Shown: piece after piece, positions 41,470 to 52,796 of the stretch
Position numbering within the stretch: the first letter of the stretch is position 1
Layout: every line of letters starts with the position of its first letter
Origin: Physcomitrium patens
Lineage: Eukaryota > Streptophyta > Bryopsida > Funariales > Funariaceae
DNA: 64,000 nucleotides
NCBI RefSeq assembly: GCF_000002425.4
Contig: NC_037271.1
Span: forward strand, 13,393,869-13,457,868
Reading direction: 5' to 3'
Position numbers and translations under genes: made by a program
Notes under the pieces: generated by a model
Database searches by the model: none
Seen by the model: the letters and a program-made list of their open reading frames with translations, nothing else
Told to the model about the DNA's origin: nothing

Positions 41470-42440
41470 AATTAATTATTTGCTATATTATCGAATGTAG
41501 GTTCTACCGATTCTAGTTCTAAATTCAAATTTTCCTCTTCCTCGAATCCGTCCATTGGCTCCTTCCTCAACTGGTTTGATAGATCTTCATTATACTCATC
41601 CAATTTATGAACTTGAGCCTCTTGTTTCAAGATCTGGGCATCCCGAAGTTTCAATTGATGCTGCTATGGATTCATCCATTCTGAAACATCTTCAATTGAC
41701 ACTTGTGACTTGCTTCTCACTGTTAACTCTTCCGTCAATTTTGCCACCTCAGCTTGTAAAACTTCAATTTTGGACCTCAACTTATCTATTTTACATCTGG
41801 ACTGGTTACTCAATGCTTCTTTCTCTTTCATCAATAACTCTGCCTTATTTCTTTCTGCCTGCAACTGACATTTGAGTTTCTCTCATTCCAAATCCCATGT
41901 CTTGCGATTCTGGATCAATTCATCCCGTTGTCCTTCTACAATCCGTAAGATGTATTCTTTTTCTTTCGTCTAAGTCTCATATTGGTGAATCCATTTCCGC
42001 TCCAATATTAGCTTGGATTCTCCAATTTCATTTATTGTCCATTCTTGCTCTTCAATTCTTTGATTTTGCTCTAATATTACCTTCTTATTGTCCTCTGAAT
42101 CTCGTTTGTTACTGCCTTCTACATCCAATGCTCACACCATACAATGTATTTATAAAATGTGCTTCAATAAAATATTCTTAAGAGATATTATTTCAAACAA
42201 TCGACCTTGTGGAAATGCCAACTGATTAATATCCATCGAAATTGGGGTTTCATTCTCCTCCTCCACCAGATAACAAATTGGAACCCGTTCACATTCAATG
42301 ATTGGAATGTTTTTTTGTGCTACTATATGACTTGACTCTCCAATTTTGTGTATTACATCTGCTGTATTGATATTCTGTGCCAACAAATTTTATTATCTCT
42401 GTAGAAGCATTAGCATTGGTACAGCACTTTTTTCTACTGG
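41470..42440 (-). mobile_element. B2 coiled-coil region between pol and 3' LTR
   Basis: Minus-strand translations are rich in E, K, Q, L and R with heptad-like spacing. Examples are ERNKAELLMKEKEALSNQ, KLRSKIEVLQAEVAKLTEEL and AQVHKLDEYNEDLSNQLRKE. The last segment recurs in B1 at 62,712-62,963 as KELEKYNEDLSNQLRKE, so it belongs to the family and is not random. Standard Ty3/gypsy pol ends with integrase, so this is an additional coding region of unknown role. An N-terminal part near 42,386-42,150 is not coiled-coil. Confidence 0.75.
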
Positions 42441-42605
42441 CAGTGTTTGACGCAATGTGTTTGTGATCACAGCATACATATAATTGGAACAAAGCAAATA
42501 AGTGAATTTCTCCAATTTCTACTTGGCTCCTATCTTCACATGAATACGAGTGGCTACGTATGCTACCTAGTTAAACACCATCTCTTCCAGCGTCCTTACT
42601 GCTAT

Positions 42606-44347
42606 TGTGTTGTAACACGACTATATGGTGAAAATATAAATGAAAAAGATATTATTAATATTTAGTCATCCTAGATGTTAGAAATAGTGGCCAATTCTAG
42701 TGCCAATATTCAGGGTCAGTTAATGTCATCCCATCGGCATCATTGAACTAAATACCCTCTGTATCAACGGGACAACCAAGATCATTTTTCAACCCTACAT
42801 AGAACAAGCCTAGTAGGTATGTATCGGTGGAGATATCCAATATGCATGATGGAGGTGCAGGATGATCACTTCGTCATTTCCATTGCAGACAGATTGGTCA
42901 TTATGTTAGTGAATGTTCCAATCCCAATACCAGTGATGATTATACATCAATATGAAAGAATTGCAAGCAGTCGAGGCATACTTATCAGCAATATAATGCT
43001 CTGTCCAATTTCAATTAATAGGATCAGTAGATCCAAAGCCAAGGAAAAATGGAGGAGATAAATCAAGGTCCTCAAGATTCTCCAATAAATCAGAAAGATA
43101 GAATTGGAGTCGTTCTTACCAAGAGTTGAAAAAAGGGGAAAGGACCAATTCAATATACAGGTGAGTCTAATGTGAAGGGCCAATTTGACCCAATTACGGG
43201 GACATCCAATCCAAGTCCTAGTATGGGCCTCTTACCCAATATAAGACCTAAATTGGTTGGGCAACTCAATGAGGTCCCGAATACGGAGGCTTTGATTTTA
43301 TTTCAAGCTGTTATGTTCTCTATGTCATTTCAAGGAAAACGTCCTTTCGATGGAAAGTTCCTCTAAGAGATAGGAATTTCGAAGAAGCGCTGTTGGCTAT
43401 TCTAATTCGAAGTCTAGGGCGGGAGAATAAGGGACCACACGGAGTTAAAAGGGAGGAGAGGATAAGGAAAGAGGCATTCGGAGATCAAGATTTTTGGGAT
43501 CAGAGAGCTAGCTTCAAGCTCCTTCAAAAGGTGTAGAATTGGATTTCATAGGATTTGGGAGAACTTTGGCAATCGTTGCTGAAAGTCAGTGTTTGTATTG
43601 GTAAATTGGATTTTTTTTTGTAATAAAGTAATAGCTCGTATCCTTGACTATTTTGTGAAATTAGAAAAACTTCTACAGTTTAAACTTAGAGGTGTCTAGA
43701 GGATTGAGTATGTCGAGTGCATGTAAAAGTTTGTGTTAATTTGATGAAACAGATAGAAGATATTTGATCATTAGTGTAAAGAGGTATCGAAAGTTAGCAG
43801 ATTGAGGTTGTTTAGGATTTCTATAATATCAGGAGATCTACCAACTAGAATAAGGTGACTTTTGGCGTGGTAAGTCGAGGACTTTTAGGCAGCAGTCAAG
43901 ATACATCAGTGTGGATTAACGGTGTTTTCTTGCAACCTGTAAGTTAGATTGGATTGAAACTTCTTGAACATTTAGAAGCCTTGCAAAGACACTAGTGGTA
44001 GAAATTTACAACAATCGGACGGTCAGATTGAGAATTACACCTTGCTGAAGCTCGCTGTCTAGAGTTAGGATTAAAAATAAAATAAAATAAAATAATAACA
44101 TAAAATAAAATAAAAAATAAAAACTAAAAAATAACAAAAGACTTTGTATTTATAATATCTTGAAGTTATTAAAAATAGTGTTTCTAAGTACTTTGTATTG
44201 GGATTAAGCTTTTACATTGAAATCTGGAATAGTTTGTATTTAGATGTTTGAAACCCACTAGCCTACCATAATACTTGCAAACATTGTTTTATCTTCCACA
44301 ACGAGATGTCCGATGCGTTCTCAAGCAAGATAGCACCTAATATGACA
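42606..44347 (+). mobile_element. Solo family A LTR, oldest and longest, inside B2
   Basis: It begins TGTGTTGTAACACGAC and ends CACCTAATATGACA, flanked by CTAT and CCAT (4 bp, one change). It is 1,742 bp. Positions about 42,660-43,400 align with B1 gag 31,880-33,200 with gaps. The translated piece DRLVIM, then SILISN, then KEKWRR matches B1 around 32,650-32,820. The 3' half aligns with other A LTRs (GATCAGAGAGCTAGCTTCAAGC, split here as GATCAGAGAGC and TAGCTTCAAGC). Confidence 0.85.
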
Positions 44348-47300
44348 CCATTGCATATAATAATCGTTTGGATATATATGTGGGGTGTCAGTATAATCCT
44401 AACTGCCTCACCACAAAACGGAACTATTCTACGAGTTCTGATGAAATTGCCTCAACAGTCTGCCAACCTTGGTTCCTCTCAAAGGCCGACATACCTCCCT
44501 TGAAATATCTTTCTGGACTGAAGTCGCTTGAGTCATCAGTTTCTACTGCAATTTCTCCACTGGGAAGACATAGCACCTTTTTTGGGATTGTTCCATCAAT
44601 CTCGATAATTCATCCTTGTACCACATTTGATCCATCCTATGGGTCATAGTTCGTGATATATTCCTCCACTAATGACACGTTAATTGATGGTAAGTGATCT
44701 GACATGTGCAAAAATTGAAACAACTGCACATTTTGAAAGTCTTTTATTTATTTTAGCATCCAATACATATCCAACTTCATCGATTCTATATTGGTAAAGA
44801 TTATCACAGAAGGTGATTTTGATGCGTGTCTAGTTCTCATGTTTTAGCCACTGTCCTCTTTCTTTGTAACTCGCTTTGCACTTTCAATTGCCATAATGCT
44901 CCCTCTCTCAAACTCTTAACTGGAACTACTATGCTCAAAAACGTAAGAAACATAAGAAATAGCAATCTTAGAATACAACCAAGAACGACAACACAGAATG
45001 ACCTCTAACTGGTGCTCCACTCCTATTCTTTTACTATCGGTGACCATGACACCATGTTACCCATACTATCCGTTTCTCACCTCCGTTCCATCTGACATAT
45101 TAATAACTACTAACTATCCTTTCAACCGCCTCTACACCCTAACACACTTATACCATAATATGTTTATCTTGTGTCCATGAAAGGTAATGGAAAGTAATCT
45201 TTCTTAGTGGCCGCATTAAGTTTCCAAAAATCTTGACAAATACGGATTTTTTCATTCTTTTTTGGCACCATGATGATTGAAAAAATCCACTCGCTATTCG
45301 GTACCAGGTAAATAAAACCAACTGCAAGAAGCTTTTTCAATTCTTCTTTAACCATGAGGGAATATTTAGCATTAATGTGATATTGCCTTTGTCGTATTGG
45401 TTTAGCGTTCTCCTGTAATATGATACGATACTCACAGATGTCAGCGGGTATACCCTTTACATCAGCATAAGTCCAAGCAAAAGTGGACTTATGATGCAAG
45501 AAAAATTCTATCTAACAGGTCAATTCCTGGTCCTTAATACCTTTGTACATCTTAATTGTCTCAGGCTCTGCTATGGTCGCCAAGTTGATAGTTTGACATA
45601 AAGGTGCAATGGCGATATTCTGTTTTAATCCCTACATTGGTTGAAAATCAGTCAGTAAGTCCGACATGTACAAAGTACTGAATCCTGTGTCCAGGGCACT
45701 CTCATGGTGCACATCATACTTGGTCATTTAATCAATACTAACATAATCAGAGCTTTCTAAATCTGTCAGAAATATGAAGTAATCCCTTGGACCTCCACAT
45801 TGGTATACTATTCCAGGGTATTGGATTGCCTCTACGGACGCCTCCGTAATCGATGCGACTGCATCATCATCAGAGCTAAGCTCATTGTCCGATGTCAATT
45901 CAGATGCTGGTAATTGAGACTCCCCATGATAGCATACTGAGTACATTTGTAATACCATTTTGTTGCTGCCCTTGTCAATTGTCAAAGTATCCCGACCCCA
46001 ATCGTTTTTGGCCTTTGCCTAATAAAGCCAGGGTTGTCCCAATAAAATTGGATAAGATAAAGTTGAATGTTGTAGCCAAAAGATGATATAATCAATTACA
46101 TATGCAATATCAGTAATTATAGTTTGAACACTCTGTAAAATATCCATTGTTTAACTCGGCTATGATCTGCCATCCGTAATATCAATGTTGTGGGTACTAA
46201 ATGTTCCAAATCTAAAGCATCCATTTTTATCAACGTTCATTAAATTGATGCTGGAACCACCATCTACCTAAACACCCGAGATCATAACACTGTCAATTGA
46301 AACATCGATGGTTGGTGCACCTGGATGAAGGTTCAAACTGACTTCACAAACTTCCTTATTATGTTGCTTATGACGTGTTAACAATAAATTCAATGTAGAA
46401 TGGCACTCTGATATGACAACTAGAAGTTGCTTCATAGAAATAGAAGGCTGAATAGCATCCAGATCCTTCAATATGTCATAGGGTTTCATATTTAGAGTAA
46501 TGCCCTCTTTCTTTTCATTGGTTGGAATTTAACTTCCTGAGGTAAGATATTCTTTCACCCTGGATTTGGAATTGGAACAGTAATTGGAGCTTCTTTAGAA
46601 TTCGCACCTCCAAGAGGATCTTTCTATGAAAAAGATGTTTCTCCAAAATGGCATAGAAAACGGAACTGCTTGAAATGGATCCGAAGCCTCCGTAATCGAT
46701 ACCTCATTGGGTAGCCCAACTGAGTCAAGTCTCATAATGGATAAGAAGCCTGTAATAGGACCAAGATTGGATATCCCTATAATTGGGTCACATTTGCCCT
46801 TCGCTTCAAGATCACACAAATATTGAATTGGTCCTTTTCCTTTTTGCTGACTCTTGGTAAGTACGGCTTAGACACATTCCACCTGATTTATTGAAGAATC
46901 TTAAGGATCTTGATTTATCTCCTCTATTTTTTCTTGATTTTGGATCTGCTGATCCCGATTATTGAAATTGAATGGAGCATTATATTGGTGATAAATATGC
47001 CCTGACTGCTTGCAATTTCCACACACTAGCGGATAATCGTCATTGGCTCTGGGATTGGGACATTCACTGGCATAATGGCCAATCTACCTACGACGGAAAT
47101 AACAAAGTGGTCTTCTTGCACCCCCATCAGGCATATTGGGTGTTTCCACTAGTATATACCTACTAAGCTTGTTCCATGTAGGGTTAGAAAATGATCCTAG
47201 TTGTTCCATTGGAACAGAAGAAACTTGGTTTGATGACGCTAGTGGAGCATATTGTTGATACCTTTGCTGCTCTTTCTTATAGTTTTGGAGGTTTGATGTA

Positions 47301-47877
47301 GACCCCTGATTAAAATTGGAACTTTGAAAGTTATTGAATGCTCAATTTTATTGATTAGATCGATTTCTATTCCATCCAAACGTATTTCTGGATTGAACTT
47401 GATTGACGTCCCAGAGAGTTGGTGGGATCATGGTCTGATTATTGAATCGTTATTACCTTTGCAAATTCCAACACTTAGTCTTTAAGTGATTTCTTCCTCA
47501 AAATGTACATTGATCCATCATTTGTGAGGGTGAAGGGCACTCTGTTACCAAATGACTATGGCCCTTACAATTACTACACCAAACATTGGTCCTAGTATTG
47601 GTAGGCTTTTGCCTCTTCTCCTTATCTCTTGCCATATTGACGACCATTTCTTCCATTTTCTTTATCAGATTCAATAATAAGGCTTCATTGAAATCTTTTG
47701 GTGCTGGTATTATTCATAACTCTCTCACTTATTGTTGATATGGAAAATATGGAGCATATGCTGTTGTCATGTTTGGTGGTATAGCTTGCAATGGGGTGAC
47801 ATTAATTGGCCCCTGAATATTGGCATTGGAATTGGCTGCTATTTCTAACATCCGTGGATAACTATCCATTGATGCGT
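44348..47877 (-). mobile_element. B2 internal region: late part, reverse transcriptase start, protease, gag end
   Basis: Read on the minus strand from 47,877 downward. The knuckle-bearing gag end lies at about 47,600-46,600 (CGNCKQSGH, and ECPNPRAN at about 47,070). The protease lies at about 46,490-46,200 (DVSIDSVMISG). The reverse-transcriptase start lies at 45,499-45,164, including FAWTYADVKGIPADIC and WKLNAATKKDYFPLPF. Post-integrase sequence shared with B1 62,520-62,610 follows at about 45,080-44,990. Confidence 0.8.
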
Positions 47878-49210
47878 TGTCGTATTACGTGCTTTCCTGC
47901 TCGAGAACGCGCCGAGCGTCTGGCTGTAGAAGGTAGTATGGAGATTCACCGATAGTCAAGTAGTCTATCAGTTTTTGACTGCTGGAATATAAACGACTGC
48001 AATAATGTACCGTAAATCTATACGGGTGCTCTTCGACTGCTTGTCGAAGTCCTTTTTGCCCTAGTCGGTAGGTCTCTAGACGTTACAGAGAACCCCGTAC
48101 AACCCAAACTTTTAACCTTCAATACTGCTTTGTACTTACGATCTTGTATCCACTGACTGTCTTGTTAGATTAATCCAATAAATTTCATTCACTCCGCATA
48201 CTCAATCCTATAGACACCCTTTTAATCCTTCAATCACAGACGTAACTCGATTTCACAAAACAGTCAAGAGTATTCAAACCCACTTCATTTAAAAATCCGG
48301 ATTCACCATTACAACACTGACTTCAGCAGCGATTGCCTCACTCTTCCCAAAACTCTACGAAGAAGAAAAATCCAAATTCTATGTCTTTCCTTCCCCAACC
48401 CAAAGCATGAAGCTCCTCTCTCTAATTTCCTTGATCTTCAAAAACCTCCAATGAAAACCGAACTGGTAACCTTGCAAAAGCTTGAAACTAGCTCCCCCCT
48501 CGATTCCATTGAAAAAAAAACCCCCCCCCCCTCAAAACTATATCCTCCCTAACCTTATCCTCTGAATTTCTTCAATCTTCCATCTTAGATCCGGAATTGG
48601 CTCCCACCTCAAGCTTGGATCCGAAATTGGCTCTCGTCGTCAAATTTTCTCCTCCATTTTTACCTTTAAGAAATCCATTTACCGAAAACAACGTTCCCTG
48701 AGATGGCACAGAGAACAGGACAGCCTGAAATAGAATCGAACCCCGTAATCGGAACCACATTGAGTCGCCCGACCAATTCACGTCCTATATTGGAAAAGAT
48801 GCCCGCAGTAACCTAGATGTTCCCGTAATTGGGTCAAATTGGTCCTCACGTCAGATTAGCTAAGACCCGTAGTAAGACTTGGATTTCCCGTAATTAGACT
48901 GCACTAGGTTGACCGGCCGATTCACGTCTCATATTGGATAAGAGGACCCGGATTGGATTATCGAAATTGGATCCAATTGGCTCCTCGAACTCGTCTTGTG
49001 AATTGGTCCTTCTCTTCCTGCTGACTCCCGTTATTGGAATCGAATGGAGCATTTCAGTATGCCCCGGCTGACTGTATCGGAGTGACTGAACCTGACCACT
49101 CAGTATTTGCACTTGAGTTGGTCAATGCTCCCAATATTCGAGGTAACTGAATATTAATAAAATTCCCCTTTCTTTTTATTTTCACTGTATAATCGTGTTA
49201 CAACATGACA
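47878..49210 (-). mobile_element. Solo family A LTR inside B2 gag
   Basis: It starts TGTCGTATTACGTG and ends TTACAACATGACA on the plus strand, flanked by GCGT and ACGT (4 bp, one change). At 1,333 bp it is nearly the same length as the A2 LTRs and of the same subtype. Confidence 0.9.
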
Positions 49211-50524
49211 ACGTTCCAAGTCGGATTTAGATAACTGCCTTAAACTGGAATAATCATAGCTCCCGCAGTTAAAAACTGATCATAATGGCATTCCTTCCAA
49301 ACCTTGGCTCTATTAAGGGATGCAGACACCGTAACGGGTTGAGATTCCTTCACAAACATTTTTAACTCTGGTAGTTGTAAACCTTTGATTAATATGGATA
49401 AGATAAATGCCTCCGGCATTTGGTGATTTGGCCACTTACTAAGTATATCATCCACCCGACTATAATATGATTCCACCGCCTTTCCTAGGATCATTTTGCC
49501 GTTCATTAACTTCTCTTGAAGATGATCCTCAAAACTTATTGGCCGAAAATAGATTAAAAATGTATTCTTCAATGCTTCTCAATTCAAAAATTGACCCATT
49601 GGTTGTCGATTGTACCATTCAAATCTCGTGTCCTTTAAGGTTGCTGGCAACCATCGTAACCAAATATCTTTGGTTCTTTTATTATTAGCTACACATGCTG
49701 TCTGTAACTAAGACAAGTGTTGAACAGGATCTGCACTCGAAAAGTCCCTAAAAGTAGGTAATAGAGCCACGCTCATTGTGCAATCACTCACGTCACCCAT
49801 TTGTACTGCTATTGGAACCGCTGGACCACCCGTCGCTATTGAAGAGCACCATGTGCTGCTTAATTTCTTATTAAAATTACCACTGCCTTCTCCAATTATC
49901 TTTTGTAAACTTTCTAACATCCTTAATTTATTATTATTATCCGTGAATAAGTTTATTAATTGAATTGGAAGTAAAAATGACGGATTTTGAAATACGCTGA
50001 ATTGGCCCTTATTGGCAAGTAATTTATGCCATTCTATGGAACCAGTTTTTATAGAATCGACAATTTTTGCTATTGGGAAGGTATCCAATGGAGTACCCAA
50101 TTCTTTTGTATTTCCTCCACTTGCAGTTAACGAGCTCAAGAGATATGCTGGGCTGTTGATAAAAAAATTTACAAGTGCTCTTGGCAATTTTCTTAACGGT
50201 ATATATGTCTGAAATATTAGAGATTGGTCAACTTTAAGGTATGCTTGGATATGTCGAAAGGCATGCAACCATGGCTTAATCCAACTTTTTCAATGCTTCT
50301 TTTTTAACTTGCGTTTTTGCTCATTTTGCAATGATTTTCTTGCTTGCGCTCTCTCTTATCTTTCTTTCCACTAGCTTGTGTTCTTTACTGCAATATTTTC
50401 ATTCTTAATAACCATAATTTATTATTATATACTACTAAATTTTCTTCCTATTTTCCAGCTACTCATCTGGTAATTAATCCCTAACACTCAATACTATTGT
50501 CATTCCCCGGCAGTGGCGCCAAAA
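49211..50524 (-). mobile_element. B2 gag start and primer binding site
   Basis: The gag N-terminal part lies at 50,268-49,708 (IEWHKLLANKGQFSVFQNPS) and the capsid part at 49,572-49,240 (AFILSILIKGLQLPELKMFV). The plus strand at 50,505-50,521 reads CCCCGGCAGTGGCGCCA, matching 15 of 17 bases of the 3' end of plant tRNA-Asp as I remember it. It lies three bases from the LTR. This fits a tRNA-Asp-type primer site. Confidence 0.8.
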
Positions 50525-51295
50525 TGTGATTGTCGTTTTACTTATTCTAGAATTCCTTCCAGAATAAACCTGTATAGGAAAATTTGAACACCGGGAAAGA
50601 CTAAGCGCATGAGTTTCACTTGTTAGGGTCACACAATTAACTGTATTCCGAACCACTAAAACACTAAGAAACACTACAATGCTTCCTCCCAGTAACAATA
50701 CTCCTTCATCAACTGATAACCACAATGTGCAATCCTATACTTTCAAAAGACCAATCAAAACTCCATAAATTCCATCCATCACTAGGAATAACAGACTTCA
50801 CTCTAACCAATCTGAATTCATAAAATTCTTATAATCACAGACTTCCTCTATTGAAACACACACACACAACTCTGAATAAATAACAATCATAATCTTCCAT
50901 CCATAATCAATCTTCCAATAACTTCTCATATAATTCAATCACTCAATACTCCAATTCCATAATCAATAACTCATAAATCAATCTCTGATTATTTCCACAG
51001 ACTCACTTCTAAGTATTCAAAAACCATCCATTATACTTCAACAACAAAGAAAACAAAAAAAACAAAGAGGAAGTACCAAGCTTAACCATGGCTCATGATT
51101 ATTACAATCTGGCACCCCAACAAACTTCTACAACTCCTATATAATTGCTATTGAATTCTAGATCTTAACCGTAATCCTATAATTAACCACTTTTAATAAC
51201 TAAATCAACCATTCGTCCTCCTAAACTAACTATTCTATAGACTATTAGTTTATTTTATCAATATCTTACAAAAACAAACTAATATCTATTCTACA
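50525..51295 (-). mobile_element. B2 5' LTR
   Basis: It starts TGTGATTGTCG and ends CTATTCTACA on the plus strand. It is followed by the GTGAA duplication and 26 bases of B1. Confidence 0.9.
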
Positions 51296-51326
51296 GTGAA
51301 GGACAAATTGGACAAGCTTCTTGCGG

Positions 51327-52662
51327 TGTCATATTACGTGCTTTCCTGCTCGAGAACGCGTCGGGCATCTGGCTGTAGAAGGTAGTATGGAGATTCGTCG
51401 ATAGTCAAGCAGTCTATCAGTTTTGACTGTTGGAATATAAACGACTGCAACAATGTACCATAAATCTATACGGATGCTCTTCGACTGCTTGTCGAAGTCC
51501 TTTTTGCCCCAGCCGGTAGGTCTCTAGACGTTACAGAGAACCCCGAACAACCCAAACTGTTAATCTTCAATACCGCTTTGTATTTACAATCTTGTATCCA
51601 CTGACTGTCTTGTTAGATTAACCCAATAAATTTCATTCACTCCGCATACTCAATCCTATAGACGCCCTTTTAATCCTTCAATCACAGACATAACTCGATT
51701 TCACAAAACAGTCAAGAGTATTCAAACCTACTTCATTAAAAATCTCGATTCACCATTACAATACTGACTTCAGCAGCGATTGCCTCAGCCTTCCCAAAAC
51801 TCTACGAAGAAGAAAAATCCAAATTCTCTGTCTTTCCTTCCCCGATCCAAAGCATGAAGCTCCTCTCTCTAATCCCTTTGATCTTCAAAAACCTCCAATG
51901 AAAACCGAACTAGTAACCTTGCAAAAGCTTGAAAACTAGCTCTCCATGATTCCCAGAGAAAAAAAAAAACCCCCCTCTTCAAAACTATATCCCCCCTAAC
52001 CTTATCCTCTGAATTTCTTCAATCTTCCGTCTTAGATCTGGAATTGGCTCCCACCGTCAAGCTTGGATCCAAAATTGGCTCTCGCCGTCAGAGCTTTCTC
52101 CTCCGTTTTTACCTTTAAGAAATCCATTTACCGAAAACAACGTTCCCTGAAACGGTACAGAGAATAGGACAGCCTGAAACAGAATCGAACCCCGTAATCG
52201 GAACTACATTGAGTCGCCCGACCAATTCAGGTCTCATATTCGATAAGAGCCCAGTAGTAACCTAGATGTTCCAGTAATTGGGTCAAATTGGTCCTCGCGT
52301 CAGATTAGCTAAGACCCGTAGTAAGACTTCGATTTCCCGTAATTAGACTGCATTAGGTTGACCAGCCAATTTAGGTCTCATATTGGATAAGAGGACCCGG
52401 ATTGGATTCTCGAAAATGGATCCAATTGGCTCTTCGAACCCGTCGTGTGAATTGGTCCTTCTCTTCCTGCTGACTCTCGTTATTGAAATCGAACAGAGCA
52501 TTTCAGTATGCCCCAACTGACTGTAATGGAGTGACTGAACCTGACCACTCAGTATTTACGCTGGAGTTGATCGATGCTCCAATATTCGAGGTAACTGAAT
52601 ATTAATAAAATTCCCTTTTTTTTTTTTTTTTTTTTACTGTATACTCATGTTACAACACAACA
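51327..52662 (-). mobile_element. A2 3' LTR
   Basis: It starts TGTCATATTACGTG and ends TACAACACAACA on the plus strand. The adjoining bases 52,663-52,674 read on the minus strand as a purine-rich CAGAGGGGGTGGA-type polypurine tract. This marks the 3' end of the internal region. Confidence 0.93.
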
Positions 52663-52796
52663 TCCACCCCCTCTGAACCTGTGCATCCTCCAGTATGCAC
52701 CAATTTACCCAATTGCTGTTTGATTCAGAATATATCCCCTACGTCTTTGTCCAGTTTGTCTTCGTCACCTTCATTATCCAAATCACTTTCATCTTC

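Larger units (their letters stand above)
40593..51295 (-). mobile_element. Element B2: second family B element, inserted inverted in B1
   Basis: The LTRs are 40,593-41,363 and 50,525-51,295, each 771 bp, framed by ATGAA (40,588-40,592) and GTGAA (51,296-51,300). This is a 5-bp duplication with one change. Read on the minus strand the parts are primer site, gag (50,268-49,240 and beyond, then 47,870-46,560), protease (about 46,490-46,200), start of reverse transcriptase (45,500-45,164) and a long coiled-coil region (about 42,440-41,470). It carries two solo family A LTRs and is broken in several places. LTR divergence looks similar to that of B1. Confidence 0.9.

Noticed and set aside
42606-44347. 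Part of B2's own internal sequence, because it carries gag similarity
   Set aside because: It has family A LTR ends, a 4-bp flank match and a 3' half homologous to other A LTRs, and B2 already has its gag at 46.5-50.3 kb on the opposite strand.
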